Assembly: GCA_963931445.1 (NCBI GenBank)
Contig: OZ007016.1
Coordinates: forward strand, 1,178,001 to 1,242,000
Direction: 5' to 3'
DNA: 64,000 nucleotides
DNA from: CALXVA01 sp944393025
GTDB taxonomy: Bacteria > Bacillota > Clostridia > TANB77 > CAG-508
Position 1 is the first letter of the stretch. Each line of letters begins with the position of its first letter. Below are positions 45,485 through 52,870 of this stretch, piece after piece. The notes beneath the pieces were generated by a model that searched no databases, was not told the origin of the DNA, and saw nothing but the letters and a program-made list of their open reading frames with translations. The translations under genes and the position numbers were made by a program.

Positions 45485-45688
45485 CTACTCATCAAACCAG
45501 TATTTTCTACGGTAGTAGTACTGACTTTTATAATCTTGTATGATTTTTCGAGACTGTTCATACAAGTCTTGGTCAGTGTAGATATTTAGGTCGTCTCCAA
45601 AATGCTCTTTTATTGTATTTTGGAGATTTTTTGTTATGTCTATTCTATATACTGATTCTACCCATTTGAAAAAGTTATTATATTCCAT
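45485..45688 (-). CDS. 67-residue protein coupled to the transposase
   Basis: MEYNNFFKWVESVYRIDITK opens a 67-residue frame ending YYYRRKYWFDE. Its ATG overlaps the transposase stop codon (TAATG), so ribosomes finishing the transposase can re-initiate. It is aromatic-rich with a basic C-terminal part. No family was recognised; a transposition helper or regulator is possible. Its placement inside the inner repeats shows it belongs to the insertion. Confidence 0.6.
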   Translation of the reverse strand: MEYNNFFKWVESVYRIDITKNLQNTIKEHFGDDLNIYTDQDLYEQSRKIIQDYKSQYYYRRKYWFDE

Positions 45689-46962
45689 TATTTATCACCT
45701 TCTTTCATTAGGCTTGGTGATAAACTTACTTCATCTGCTTCTATTTTTATTGTTCCTAATTTTTCCATTTGTTCTTTTGTTAAAATCGTTAGAGTAGCAT
45801 CATATGGTGTCATTCCGTTTAATATATCTCTACTCGTACTATTTATATTACTCATTAATATATTAACTTTCTCTTGTGTTAACTCATTAAACGATGTCCA
45901 TTTTGGTAGCACATATCTTATGTATTCATGATTTTTTTCTATTGCCCCTTTTTGCCATGATGCTTCTGGGTCACAGTAAAATACATGACTTATTATTTCT
46001 CCTGTCTTTTCATCTTCTTCTATACTTAGCGGATTAAAAAATTCCGGTCCATTATCTGTTAGTATTACTTCAAATACTTTCTTAAATGTCTCTATTCCTA
46101 ATATTTCTTTTATTCTAGTTATTGCTTTGGTTACGCACTCCATCGTCTTTTGTTCTAGTAAATATATTAACATTAATTTACTTTGTATTATTAACAGTGT
46201 TAAAAATACCTTTCCACCTTTTATTCCTTCTACTGTATCCATTTCTACTATCGAACTGTCTGGATGTTTTCCTATATATTCTTTAAAATCTTCATATGTT
46301 CTTCCTTTTCGTATTGCTGTTTCTCTTCTTATTCGCTGTTTCTTACTCTCTTTTCTCTTCTTATATTTCACTTTCCTTGGTAAATCTATATTTTTAAATG
46401 AAAACACTCCTAAATCTACATAGTTATACATTGTCGCTCTTGAAAATGTTATTTCATCTGGGTGGTTTGCATATATATGACTTATACTTTGATGTTTTTC
46501 CTTTATCAATGGTGTTATTAGTTTATCTAAATCATATATATCTTCTTTTGTTTGATTGATTCCATATCTCGATGTTCGTAAATTCTCACTATATTCATCA
46601 TTTGCAAATTTTGCATAGTAGTAATATTTTATTTTTCTACATTTATGCTTTTGTTCACATGCGTTGCATACATATGGGGCTCCTGTTAATTTGTAGCAAA
46701 TATCTTCTTCATAACATTCCTTCTTTTTATCACAATCAAATCTGTTGCATTCATATCTGCTTTTACATAAGCTTCCTCTGTTGTTGAATTTACTTGGATT
46801 CTTTCGGAATTTTCTTTTTTGGACTTCTCTCATTACTGTAGTTCTATCTTTATTTATATCTTTAGCTATTTCTGCAAAATTTCTTCCGTTATTTAATCCT
46901 ATTTCTATGAAATTTCTTTCCTCATATGTTAGATGTTTATTAGGTATATGTTCTGTTTCCAT
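45688..46962 (-). CDS. IS30 family transposase
   Basis: A 424-residue DDE transposase. The N-terminal helix-turn-helix begins HLTYEERNFIEIGLNNGRN, typical for IS30. Next is an unusual Cys-rich stretch (residues about 55-110, with CNRFDCDKKKECYEED and CNACEQKHKC) that may bind zinc. The catalytic core shows D in SSIVEMDTVEG, D in VILTDNGPEF and E in WQKGAIEKNHEYIR, all intact. ATG 46962 follows GGGAGG; the frame extends to 46986 without a site. It appears active. Confidence 0.92.
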   Translation of the reverse strand: METEHIPNKHLTYEERNFIEIGLNNGRNFAEIAKDINKDRTTVMREVQKRKFRKNPSKFNNRGSLCKSRYECNRFDCDKKKECYEEDICYKLTGAPYVCNACEQKHKCRKIKYYYYAKFANDEYSENLRTSRYGINQTKEDIYDLDKLITPLIKEKHQSISHIYANHPDEITFSRATMYNYVDLGVFSFKNIDLPRKVKYKKRKESKKQRIRRETAIRKGRTYEDFKEYIGKHPDSSIVEMDTVEGIKGGKVFLTLLIIQSKLMLIYLLEQKTMECVTKAITRIKEILGIETFKKVFEVILTDNGPEFFNPLSIEEDEKTGEIISHVFYCDPEASWQKGAIEKNHEYIRYVLPKWTSFNELTQEKVNILMSNINSTSRDILNGMTPYDATLTILTKEQMEKLGTIKIEADEVSLSPSLMKEGDK

Positions 46963-46978
46963 TAATTTCCTCCCAACA

Positions 46979-46996
46979 AACAACAAGCAGACATAT
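46979..46996. repeat. Inner inverted repeat, right
   Basis: AACAACAAGCAGACATAT, exact inverse of 45444-45461. It overlaps the transposase leader. Confidence 0.75.
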
Positions 46997-46997
46997 A

Positions 46998-47044
46998 TAT
47001 TATACCTTTTTTAGGCGGTTAACACAAATTGTGCTAACCGCCCT
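46998..47044 (-). promoter_or_regulatory. Transposase promoter with operator-like hairpin
   Basis: Minus-strand TTGTGT and TATAAT with a 17-bp spacer. The -35 lies in a GC-rich inverted repeat, GGCGGTTAaCACAA / TTGTGcTAACCGCC (47014-47042), suggesting repression or insulation from outside transcription. Confidence 0.6.
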
Positions 47045-47068
47045 TCAACATTTTAATATATATTTTTT

Positions 47069-47145
47069 ATTGTCAATTACAGAAATGGCATAAAGAAGTT
47101 GAGCAAGGAGCTTGCTCTTTTTATACATTTCTTTCATTGACAATT
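47069..47145 (+). ncRNA. Nested hairpin ending in a terminator-like stem
   Basis: Three nested pairings: ATTGTCAAT with ATTGACAAT, AGAAATG with CATTTCT, and GAGCAAG with CTTGCTC followed by TTTTT (47101-47122). The inner stem is a good plus-strand terminator. The outer layers suggest a small structured RNA or a transposon-end structure. The rest of 47146-47329 shows only AT-rich sequence and the right outer repeat. Confidence 0.4.
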
Positions 47146-47329
47146 TATTCCTACTTGTCTATGACTAAATGCATTATTCTTATGTTAATCGTGCATTTAA
47201 CTTTTTATTTAACTAAATATATAATATTACCATATCTATCAATTATATTGATTAAAATATATGAAATTATTTATTTAAATACTAAGATTTAATTATAGAA
47301 TAATAATTTTATTAGTCATAAATATGTTG

Positions 47330-47992
47330 CTATACATAGGAACGAGATATTCCCATCTCTTCTGCAATTTCATGTTGTGTTTTTGGCTTTACTCCATTTA
47401 GTCCAAATCTTAATTCTATAATAGTTTTTTCTCTTTCTTTTAAAACTTCTTTCATTTTATTATATAATTTTTTTATTTTAAATTTTAAATCTACTATTTC
47501 TTCTATACTTCTTTCATCATTTTCTAAAACTTCTTGTAATGTTACAGTATTATCATCTTTATCTTTTCCTATTGGATCTTCTAAATATACTTCTGCATTT
47601 AGTTTTTTTGCACTTCTTAAATACATCAAAATTTCATTATCTATGCATCTTGCTACATAAGTTGCAAGTCTAACACCTTTTGAAGATTCAAAACTATTTA
47701 TACCTTTTATTAATCCTATTGTTCCTATTGAAATTAAATCATCTTGATCAGTTTTTATTGTAGTATATTTTTTGCAAATATGTGCAACAAGTCTTAAGTT
47801 TCTCTCTATTAATATGTTACGAGCTTCTTCATTACCTTCTTGCATTTGATTTAAATACTTTTTTTCTTCTTCAGCTGATAATGGTTCTGGAAACAAATTA
47901 TTAGTTGATATATATCCTACTAAAAATACTGCTGATTTTAAAAATTCCCAAAAAGTTATAATTCCTATACTTCCACAAAATGCAGTAAACAT
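47330..47992 (-). CDS. sigK: sigK 5' part: pro-sigma-K lacking its last codons
   Basis: 220 residues of the late mother-cell sigma factor. Residues 1-30 are the hydrophobic pro-sequence (FWEFLKSAVFLVGYISTNN) normally removed by SpoIVFB. Region 2 has RNLRLVAHICKKY and DLISIGTIGLIKGINSF; region 4 has EREKTIIELRFGLNG and HEIAEEMGISRSYV, where the frame meets a stop brought in by the element. The missing end is at 41056-41118. ATG 47992 follows GGAGG; CATATAAT upstream resembles a sigma-E -10. Excision is required for a functional protein. Confidence 0.95.
   Translation of the reverse strand: MFTAFCGSIGIITFWEFLKSAVFLVGYISTNNLFPEPLSAEEEKKYLNQMQEGNEEARNILIERNLRLVAHICKKYTTIKTDQDDLISIGTIGLIKGINSFESSKGVRLATYVARCIDNEILMYLRSAKKLNAEVYLEDPIGKDKDDNTVTLQEVLENDERSIEEIVDLKFKIKKLYNKMKEVLKEREKTIIELRFGLNGVKPKTQHEIAEEMGISRSYV
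47332..47343. repeat. Attachment core repeat, sigK 5' side
   Basis: ATACATAGGAAC, identical to 41109-41120. On the coding strand it spans the codons for S, Y and V of ISRSYV. Confidence 0.88.
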
Positions 47993-48110
47993 AAATGCAC
48001 CTCCGTTTTCTTATACATAAATTATATGTTATAGAACATCAAAAGTGCATGGCCTTAATAAGTTTTAATAAATAATTATACTTTTTCGTATTATGCAAAT
48101 AGGCTATTTT

Positions 48111-48139
48111 TTGAAATTATTTTTAATTAGTGGTATAAT
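48111..48139 (+). promoter_or_regulatory. Promoter of the 84-residue orphan gene
   Basis: Plus-strand TTGAAA (48111-48116) and TATAAT (48134-48139), spacer 17 bp. The -10 lies inside the palindrome at 48133-48174. Confidence 0.7.
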
Positions 48140-48174
48140 AAATGTATTAGCAGTAGCTAATGTATTTATTATAC
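48133..48174. promoter_or_regulatory. 19-bp palindrome over the promoter and start site
   Basis: GTATAATAAATGTATTAGC and GCTAATGTATTTATTATAC are inverted with only the central GT/GT mismatched and a 4-nt loop. Covering the -10 and the expected start, it looks like a repressor operator. Confidence 0.65.
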
Positions 48175-48205
48175 ACCGTATACTTTATATTTTGGAGGTA
48201 TGAAT

Positions 48206-48460
48206 ATGAATTTTGGTGTATTCAATTATCGGAAGGATAGGGATGTGATTCTAGGCTATGTTCGTATTCGACCTGTAGAGGGAATGACAATGGAGGTCAT
48301 TGAGGTCATTTTTTCTCGCACTAAAGACAATCGTTTAATTGCAGATTTCAATACCCGCACTACCACAACTGTTATTGAGGTTATGCCAATTGATGGTGTC
48401 TACATTTGGAAAGTGAGAACAAGAACTGGCCGTACCTACATTGTTGAAGCTATTCCTTAA
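48206..48460 (+). CDS. 84-residue orphan protein, base composition unlike neighbours
   Basis: Begins MNFGVFNYRKDRDVILGYVR and is predicted to be mostly beta strand, with many Arg, Thr and Val residues. I recognise no family. G+C is about 45%, against about 27% around it, and Arg is coded by CGN as well as AGA, which points to transfer or unusual selection. ATG 48206 is 7 nt after GGAGGT; ATG 48200 is too close. It has its own promoter, operator-like palindrome and terminator. Confidence 0.65.
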   Translation: MNFGVFNYRKDRDVILGYVRIRPVEGMTMEVIEVIFSRTKDNRLIADFNTRTTTTVIEVMPIDGVYIWKVRTRTGRTYIVEAIP

Positions 48461-48479
48461 CCGATTATTTGTGGGTTTT

Positions 48480-48504
48480 GGAGAACTAATTTAGTTCTCC
48501 TTTA
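48480..48504 (+). terminator. Terminator of the 84-residue gene
   Basis: GGAGAACTAA and TTAGTTCTCC form a 10-bp stem directly followed by TTT. Confidence 0.78.
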
Positions 48505-48561
48505 CTCATTTATTTAATTTAATAATTTCATAATATTTTTTTAGCAACATATAATTTATTG

Positions 48562-49371
48562 GTGATGCTTTTGAAACAAATTAAAAATTTTTTTATTGGT
48601 ATCTTATTAGGTGCTGGTGCTATTTTGCCTGGTATTAGTAGTGGCGTAATTTGTGTTGTTTTAGGAATGTATGATAAATTAATTGATTCTATATTTAATT
48701 TATTTAAAGACTTTAAGAAAAGTTTTTATTACCTATTCCCTATTTTTATTGGAGGATTACTAGGTATATTCATATTTGGTAATATATTAAAAACTTTATT
48801 TAATTACTTTCCAATACCTACTAGTTTTTGTTTCATTGGATTAATTTTAGGAAGTATACCTATGTTAGTAAAAAAAATAAATTCTGAACATAAATTTAAA
48901 TTAAGATATATATTCTTTTCTTTATTTACTTTCATTTTAGGTTACATTTTAGTAATTTTAGAAAATAATATTAATATTAATAACGAAATCATTAATTACT
49001 CTACTAACTTTTTGATATTGTCCGGATTTTTGATGTCTATTGGAATAGTAGTTCCTGGAGTTAGTAATACTTTAATTTTGATGTGTATTGGTATTTATTC
49101 TACTTATCTTAGTGCAATATCAAGCTTAAATCTATATATATTAGTTCCTATGGGAATAGGACTTTTAGTAGGTTGTTTGTTCTTCTTATTTATCATAAAG
49201 TTATTATTACAAAATTTTTATATGCAAACATATTACTCTATTATAGGTTTCACGCTAGGAAGTGTACTAGTATTATATTCTCCTCTTTCATTTAATTTTA
49301 CAGGATTTATTTCTATTCTACTTTTAGTATTTGGTTTTATTGTAGCAGGAAAATTAGAGAAAATAGAATAA
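48562..49371 (+). CDS. DUF368 polytopic membrane protein (PopT-like)
   Basis: A 269-residue protein with about eight membrane segments. It has the two halves typical of DUF368: GAGAILPGISSGVICVVLGMYDKL near residue 18 (core GILPGISSG-like) and the related IVVPGVSNTLILMCIGIY near 160, a repeated inverted-topology motif. DUF368 members such as PopT have been linked to recycling of undecaprenyl phosphate across the membrane; that role is inferred here. The start is uncertain: ATG 48562 has only GGTG at its edge; TTG 48568 is an alternative. Confidence 0.82.
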   Translation: MMLLKQIKNFFIGILLGAGAILPGISSGVICVVLGMYDKLIDSIFNLFKDFKKSFYYLFPIFIGGLLGIFIFGNILKTLFNYFPIPTSFCFIGLILGSIPMLVKKINSEHKFKLRYIFFSLFTFILGYILVILENNININNEIINYSTNFLILSGFLMSIGIVVPGVSNTLILMCIGIYSTYLSAISSLNLYILVPMGIGLLVGCLFFLFIIKLLLQNFYMQTYYSIIGFTLGSVLVLYSPLSFNFTGFISILLLVFGFIVAGKLEKIE

Positions 49372-49396
49372 ATTTATGTGTATACATTATTAGTTA

Positions 49397-49631
49397 ATGT
49401 TTTCTCTAGGGCAAAATAAAGCAATCTATATAATGTATATTTTGAGACATTTTGCAGTTTGCGTAGCGACCAAACGAGCGGTTTTCCGCGAGTGCGATTG
49501 AAGAAGCCTTCCTTCCATGCAAATAAAAAACATTTTTATTTGCATGATAAATGGCTTCGACAACAAAAAACACAAAATTCGAAAAAATATACATTATATA
49601 GATTGCCTTATTTTGCCCTTAGAGAAAACAT
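49397..49631. mobile_element. MITE-like element with 47-bp terminal inverted repeats
   Basis: 235 bp bounded by near-identical inverted repeats: ATGTTTTCTCTAGGGCAAAA.. on the left and ..TTTTGCCCTTAGAGAAAACAT on the right (one gap, one mismatch over about 47 bases). The interior has small hairpins (GTTTG/CAAAC, GCGG/CCGC) and a 14-bp stem CATGCAAATAAAAA with its complement flanked by GAAGCC/GGCTTC. No gene is inside; the 62-codon open frame there just reads the repeat. No clear target duplication. It lies between convergent genes and could also end transcription from both sides. Confidence 0.65.
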
Positions 49632-49651
49632 CTAGCTTTTTAATATTATAA

Positions 49652-50881
49652 CTATTTCTTTCTTCTTAAAATCCAACCTTTTTCACATTTAATAGGTAGT
49701 TTCATTTTTATACTTTGTCCTAATTTTCCTGGATTCACAAATTCTACTTCCTCATCTGTATCTGTGTCCCACAATTTTTCAATTTTAAATTCATGTGCTT
49801 CATTTTTTTCAGGTATTAGTATTTCCATTGTATCTCCAACATTTAATTTATTTTTTATTTCTATAATTGATTTTTCATCATTATATTCTAATATTTTTCC
49901 ACCAAATTCATAGTCTGGATTATATTGTTTTCCGTCATATTCTTGAAAATCTTTATTATTTCTATCATTAAAATAAAATGTTGTAAGTCCTCTAGTTTTT
50001 GTTTTTTCAAGTTCTCTTAAATATTTAGTATAATCATAAGTTTCCGGTTTTTTTAAATAGTCATCTATTGCATTTCTGTAAGTATTTACTACAGAGGCTA
50101 AATAATATTCTGTTTTTAATCTTCCTTCTATTTTTAGACTATCAATTCCCATTTCAATTATTTCTGGAATTTCTTTAATTAAGCACAAATCTTTTGAAGA
50201 AAAAATGTATGTACCTTTTTCATCATGTTCTACTGGCATTAAATTTCCTGGTTTATTATTTTCTTCCACATATACATTATATGCCCATCTACAGCTTTGT
50301 GCACAATCTCCTAAATTTGCACTTCTTGAAGCTAAAAAGTCACTTAAAAAACATCTTCCAGAATAACCAAAACATATTGCACCATGTATAAATATTTCTA
50401 CTTCTAAATCTTTTGGTTTATTTTTCATTATTTGTTTTATTTGTTCCTTATTCATTTCTCTTCCAAGAATTACTCTTTTAGCACCATTTTTATACCAAAA
50501 ATTTGCTGAATGATAACTTACTGTATTAGCTTGTGTACTTATATGTATATCAACATCTGGAGCATACTCTTTTAAAATATCAATAACTCCACCATCAGAA
50601 GCAATTATTCCATCTACTTTTAATTTATTTAGCATTTGAGCTTGTTTTTTTATTTCTTCATAATATTCATCCCATGCATAAATATTTATTGCTGCATAAA
50701 CTTTTTTTCCTATACTATGTGCATATTCTATTGTTTTTGCTAATTCATTATCATCTACTTCTGCTCTACTTCTTAGTGATAAGCTTCCTGTTCCACAATA
50801 TACAGCATCTGCCCCATACATGAATGCTGTTTTTGCTTTTTCAAACGAACCTGCTGGTGCTAATAATTCTGGTTTTTTCAT
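49652..50881 (-). CDS. U32 family protein (tRNA uridine hydroxylation, TrhP-like)
   Basis: A 409-residue protein of peptidase family U32. It begins MKKPELLAPAGSFEKAKTAF and carries the U32 signature near residue 165 (EIFIHGAICFGYSGRCFLSD; the Cys residues at CFGYSGRC and DCAQSC could bind iron-sulfur), with KIEGRLKTEYYLASV near 240. Characterised relatives TrhP/YegQ form 5-hydroxyuridine at tRNA position 34. ATG 50881 follows AAAGGAG; the frame to 50911 would overlap trmL. A probable partner methyltransferase is at 52174. Confidence 0.88.
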   Translation of the reverse strand: MKKPELLAPAGSFEKAKTAFMYGADAVYCGTGSLSLRSRAEVDDNELAKTIEYAHSIGKKVYAAINIYAWDEYYEEIKKQAQMLNKLKVDGIIASDGGVIDILKEYAPDVDIHISTQANTVSYHSANFWYKNGAKRVILGREMNKEQIKQIMKNKPKDLEVEIFIHGAICFGYSGRCFLSDFLASRSANLGDCAQSCRWAYNVYVEENNKPGNLMPVEHDEKGTYIFSSKDLCLIKEIPEIIEMGIDSLKIEGRLKTEYYLASVVNTYRNAIDDYLKKPETYDYTKYLRELEKTKTRGLTTFYFNDRNNKDFQEYDGKQYNPDYEFGGKILEYNDEKSIIEIKNKLNVGDTMEILIPEKNEAHEFKIEKLWDTDTDEEVEFVNPGKLGQSIKMKLPIKCEKGWILRRKK

Positions 50882-50907
50882 ATAATTCACATCTCCTTTT
50901 CTATAAT

Positions 50908-51417
50908 TCACTTTAATTTCTCATTAAAATAACTACTAATTTCTTCTAGCTCTTCAAAATTCTTATGTCTCATAATTTCATAAGCAACTATTGAAACAGA
51001 ATTGGATAAATTTAATGACCTTAGTGTTGGTTTCATAGGTATTCTAATTGTTCTATCTATATATTTTAATAATATATCTTCTGGTAATCCTTTAGTTTCT
51101 TTTCCAAATAAAGCAAATACTTCTTCCATTTCTTCATATTTAGGTTCTGAATATACATGTTTTCCTTTTGTAGTTACTAGAAACATGTTATTATTTTCTG
51201 GTTTATATTTCTCTAAAAATTTTTCAAATGATAAATGTTCTTCTATTTCTAGTTTGTCCCAATAATCCAGTCCTGCTCTTTTTACTGCTTTTTCAGATAT
51301 ACTAAATCCTAATGGATATACTAAATGTAATTTAGCTCCAATTGCTGCACAAGTTCTTGCAATGTTTCCTGTATTTTGTGGAATTTCCGGCTCCACTAAA
51401 ACTATATTTAATTTCAT
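50908..51417 (-). CDS. trmL: tRNA (cytidine/uridine-2'-O-)-methyltransferase TrmL
   Basis: A 169-residue SPOUT methyltransferase that modifies the ribose of wobble position 34 in certain leucine tRNAs. Motifs are EPEIPQNTGNIART near residue 8, FGKETKGLPEDIL near 105 and the knot-forming RIPMKPTLRSLNLSNSVSIVAYE, SAM-binding. Length is normal. It starts an operon with the U32 gene 26 bp downstream; both act on tRNA position 34. Confidence 0.92.
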   Translation of the reverse strand: MKLNIVLVEPEIPQNTGNIARTCAAIGAKLHLVYPLGFSISEKAVKRAGLDYWDKLEIEEHLSFEKFLEKYKPENNNMFLVTTKGKHVYSEPKYEEMEEVFALFGKETKGLPEDILLKYIDRTIRIPMKPTLRSLNLSNSVSIVAYEIMRHKNFEELEEISSYFNEKLK

Positions 51418-51563
51418 TTATATTTCACTTTCCTTTATTTAAACTAACATTAATATTATACTACAAAATTAAAATTGTTACAATACACAGAATTTTTCTA
51501 ATATAATTTACATTTTATATAAAATTTGATATTATATTTATTATAGGAAGTGATATAGAATAT

Positions 51564-52106
51564 ATGGATAAAAATAGAAAAAAGAAATTACCCAGAATAT
51601 ATTTATATTTTATATATTTTTTTATTTTTGCAATTATTGGTTGGCTTTTAGAAACAGCATATAGTCTCTATTATTTAGGTCATTTTACAAAAAGAGGATT
51701 TTTATATGGTCCACTTTGTCCTATTTATGGTTGGGGTGCTTTAATTTTAATTATATTTTTTAGTACATATAAAAAACATAACTTTAAACTTTTTATATAT
51801 GCTAGTATTATATTTTCAATTTTTGAATATTTAGTAAGCTTTGGTATGGAAGCAATGTTTGCTTTAAAATGGTGGGATTACACTGCTGATTCTTTTAATT
51901 TAAATGGTAGAATTAGTATTTTCTATTCTTTTTCTTGGGGAATAATTGCAATATTATTTATTAATTTTGTTTATCCATTTTTTAAGAAAAAAATAAATAT
52001 GATATTATCTAAAATACCATATAAGATTCAATTTGCTATTGTAAATATATTTTTATTAATATTTGTTTCAGATACTATATTATCATGTGTAAAATATTTG
52101 ATATAA
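51564..52106 (+). CDS. Putative ABC-transporter-permease-like membrane protein (CmpB family)
   Basis: A 180-residue protein with five hydrophobic segments. It has the PF06541 signature IIGWLLETAYSLYYLGHF near residue 23 followed by RGFLYGPLCPIYGWGA near 50. The family is annotated as ABC-type transport permease by remote similarity only; no ATPase gene is near. Real function is unknown. The only plus-strand gene between 49.6 and 64 kb. ATG 51564 follows AGGAAGTG at a fairly long distance. Confidence 0.8.
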   Translation: MDKNRKKKLPRIYLYFIYFFIFAIIGWLLETAYSLYYLGHFTKRGFLYGPLCPIYGWGALILIIFFSTYKKHNFKLFIYASIIFSIFEYLVSFGMEAMFALKWWDYTADSFNLNGRISIFYSFSWGIIAILFINFVYPFFKKKINMILSKIPYKIQFAIVNIFLLIFVSDTILSCVKYLI

Positions 52107-52133
52107 ATATTTTTTTAAAGTTTAGCCCTTCAT

Positions 52134-52159
52134 CCCAGAATATTCATTCATATTCTGGG
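52134..52159. terminator. Bidirectional terminator between convergent genes
   Basis: A perfect 10-bp stem (CCCAGAATAT with ATATTCTGGG), 6-nt loop, followed by AATATTTATTTT on the plus strand. It lies between a plus-strand and a minus-strand gene end and should serve both. Confidence 0.85.
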
Positions 52160-52173
52160 AATATTTATTTTAA

Positions 52174-52764
52174 CTAATTTATTTTTTTAGCTATTGCTAA
52201 ACCATCTCCTACTTCTAATATTTTAGTATCTAACTCTTTATTTTCTTGTAATTCTTTTAAAAATTCTCTTAAATTTCTAACTGCTGTACGCTGTTTATGT
52301 TTATTATAATCACTTAGAACATAACCTTTATATAGTACATTGTCAGCAAAAATTATACCATTTGTATTAAGTAATCTTAATGATTCTTTTAAGAAAAATG
52401 GATATTTTCCTTTTGAGGCATCAATAAATATCATATCATATTTTTCATTTAATGTTGGTAATATTTCTACTGCATCACCTTCAATAATATTTATTTTTTG
52501 TTCTACTTCTGCTTTTTTTATGTTTATTTTAGCTTCATTTACTCTATCTAATTCTCTTTCTATTGTATCTATTTTGCCATTTTTGTTTAAAAATTCTGAA
52601 AAGCATATTGCTGAATATCCAACAGCTGTTCCAATTTCTAATATTCTATTAGGTTTAAATATTTCTAATTGTTTTTCTATAACTTCTAATGTATCATCCA
52701 TTATTATTGGAATATGCTCTTCTAATGCTCTTTCTTTTATTTTTGCTAATTCTTGTTTGTTCAT
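52174..52764 (-). CDS. O-methyltransferase (TrmR-like)
   Basis: A 196-residue class I SAM-dependent methyltransferase of the COG4122 O-methyltransferase family. Motif I is RILEIGTAVGYSAI near residue 39, the metal/substrate motif IFIDASKGKYPFFL near 111, and FADNVLYKGYV near 139. In B. subtilis the relative TrmR (YrrM) methylates 5-hydroxyuridine-34 to 5-methoxyuridine, next to U32-type genes. Here a U32 gene and trmL are nearby, supporting that role by context. Good AGGAG site at ATG 52764. Confidence 0.85.
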   Translation of the reverse strand: MNKQELAKIKERALEEHIPIIMDDTLEVIEKQLEIFKPNRILEIGTAVGYSAICFSEFLNKNGKIDTIERELDRVNEAKINIKKAEVEQKINIIEGDAVEILPTLNEKYDMIFIDASKGKYPFFLKESLRLLNTNGIIFADNVLYKGYVLSDYNKHKQRTAVRNLREFLKELQENKELDTKILEVGDGLAIAKKIN

Positions 52765-52796
52765 TTTAATCTCTTCTCCTCTTTTTGAATAAAGAA

Positions 52797-52827
52797 ACAG
52801 ACATATATAAACTTTTTACATGTCTGT
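52797..52827 (-). terminator. Possible terminator after typA
   Basis: ACAGACAT with ATGTCTGT, 8-bp stem with 15-nt loop, followed by TTTCTTTATTC on the minus strand. Moderate only. Confidence 0.5.
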
Positions 52828-52870
52828 CTCCACATCTTTTCGGAAATAAGTATTATACTAAATCCTTCTA

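Larger units (their letters stand above)
45261..47200. mobile_element. IS30-family insertion (boundaries provisional)
   Basis: A transposase gene and a coupled small gene lie between two sets of inverted repeats: an inner 18-bp pair (45444-45461 ATATGTCTGCTTGTTGTT and 46979-46996) and an outer 14-bp pair (45261-45274 TTAAATGCACGATT and 47187-47200). The transposase promoter and an operator-like hairpin lie outside the inner pair but inside the outer pair, so the outer pair is preferred. No clear target duplication was seen. The insertion is nested in the skin-like element, between its oxidoreductase gene and the sigK 5' part. Confidence 0.65.
41109..47343. mobile_element. skin-like (sigK intervening) element, about 6.2 kb
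   Basis: DNA between the two halves of sigK, bounded by 12-bp direct repeats. Distance between repeat copies is 6,223 bp. It carries a large serine recombinase next to the sigK 3' part, as skin elements of Bacillus and Clostridioides do, plus a 38-codon gene, a NUDIX hydrolase, an oxidoreductase and an IS30-type insertion. In known cases the recombinase removes the element only in the mother cell during sporulation, restoring sigK. It is small compared with the 48-kb B. subtilis and about 15-kb C. difficile versions. Confidence 0.9.

Noticed and set aside
49406..49594. 62-codon open frame
   Set aside because: It lies wholly within the inverted-repeat element, reads through its arms and has no ribosome site.
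49397..49631. Retron msr-msd RNA
   Set aside because: Size, end pairing and internal stem recall a retron RNA, but no reverse transcriptase gene lies in the window and long near-identical terminal repeats fit a MITE better.
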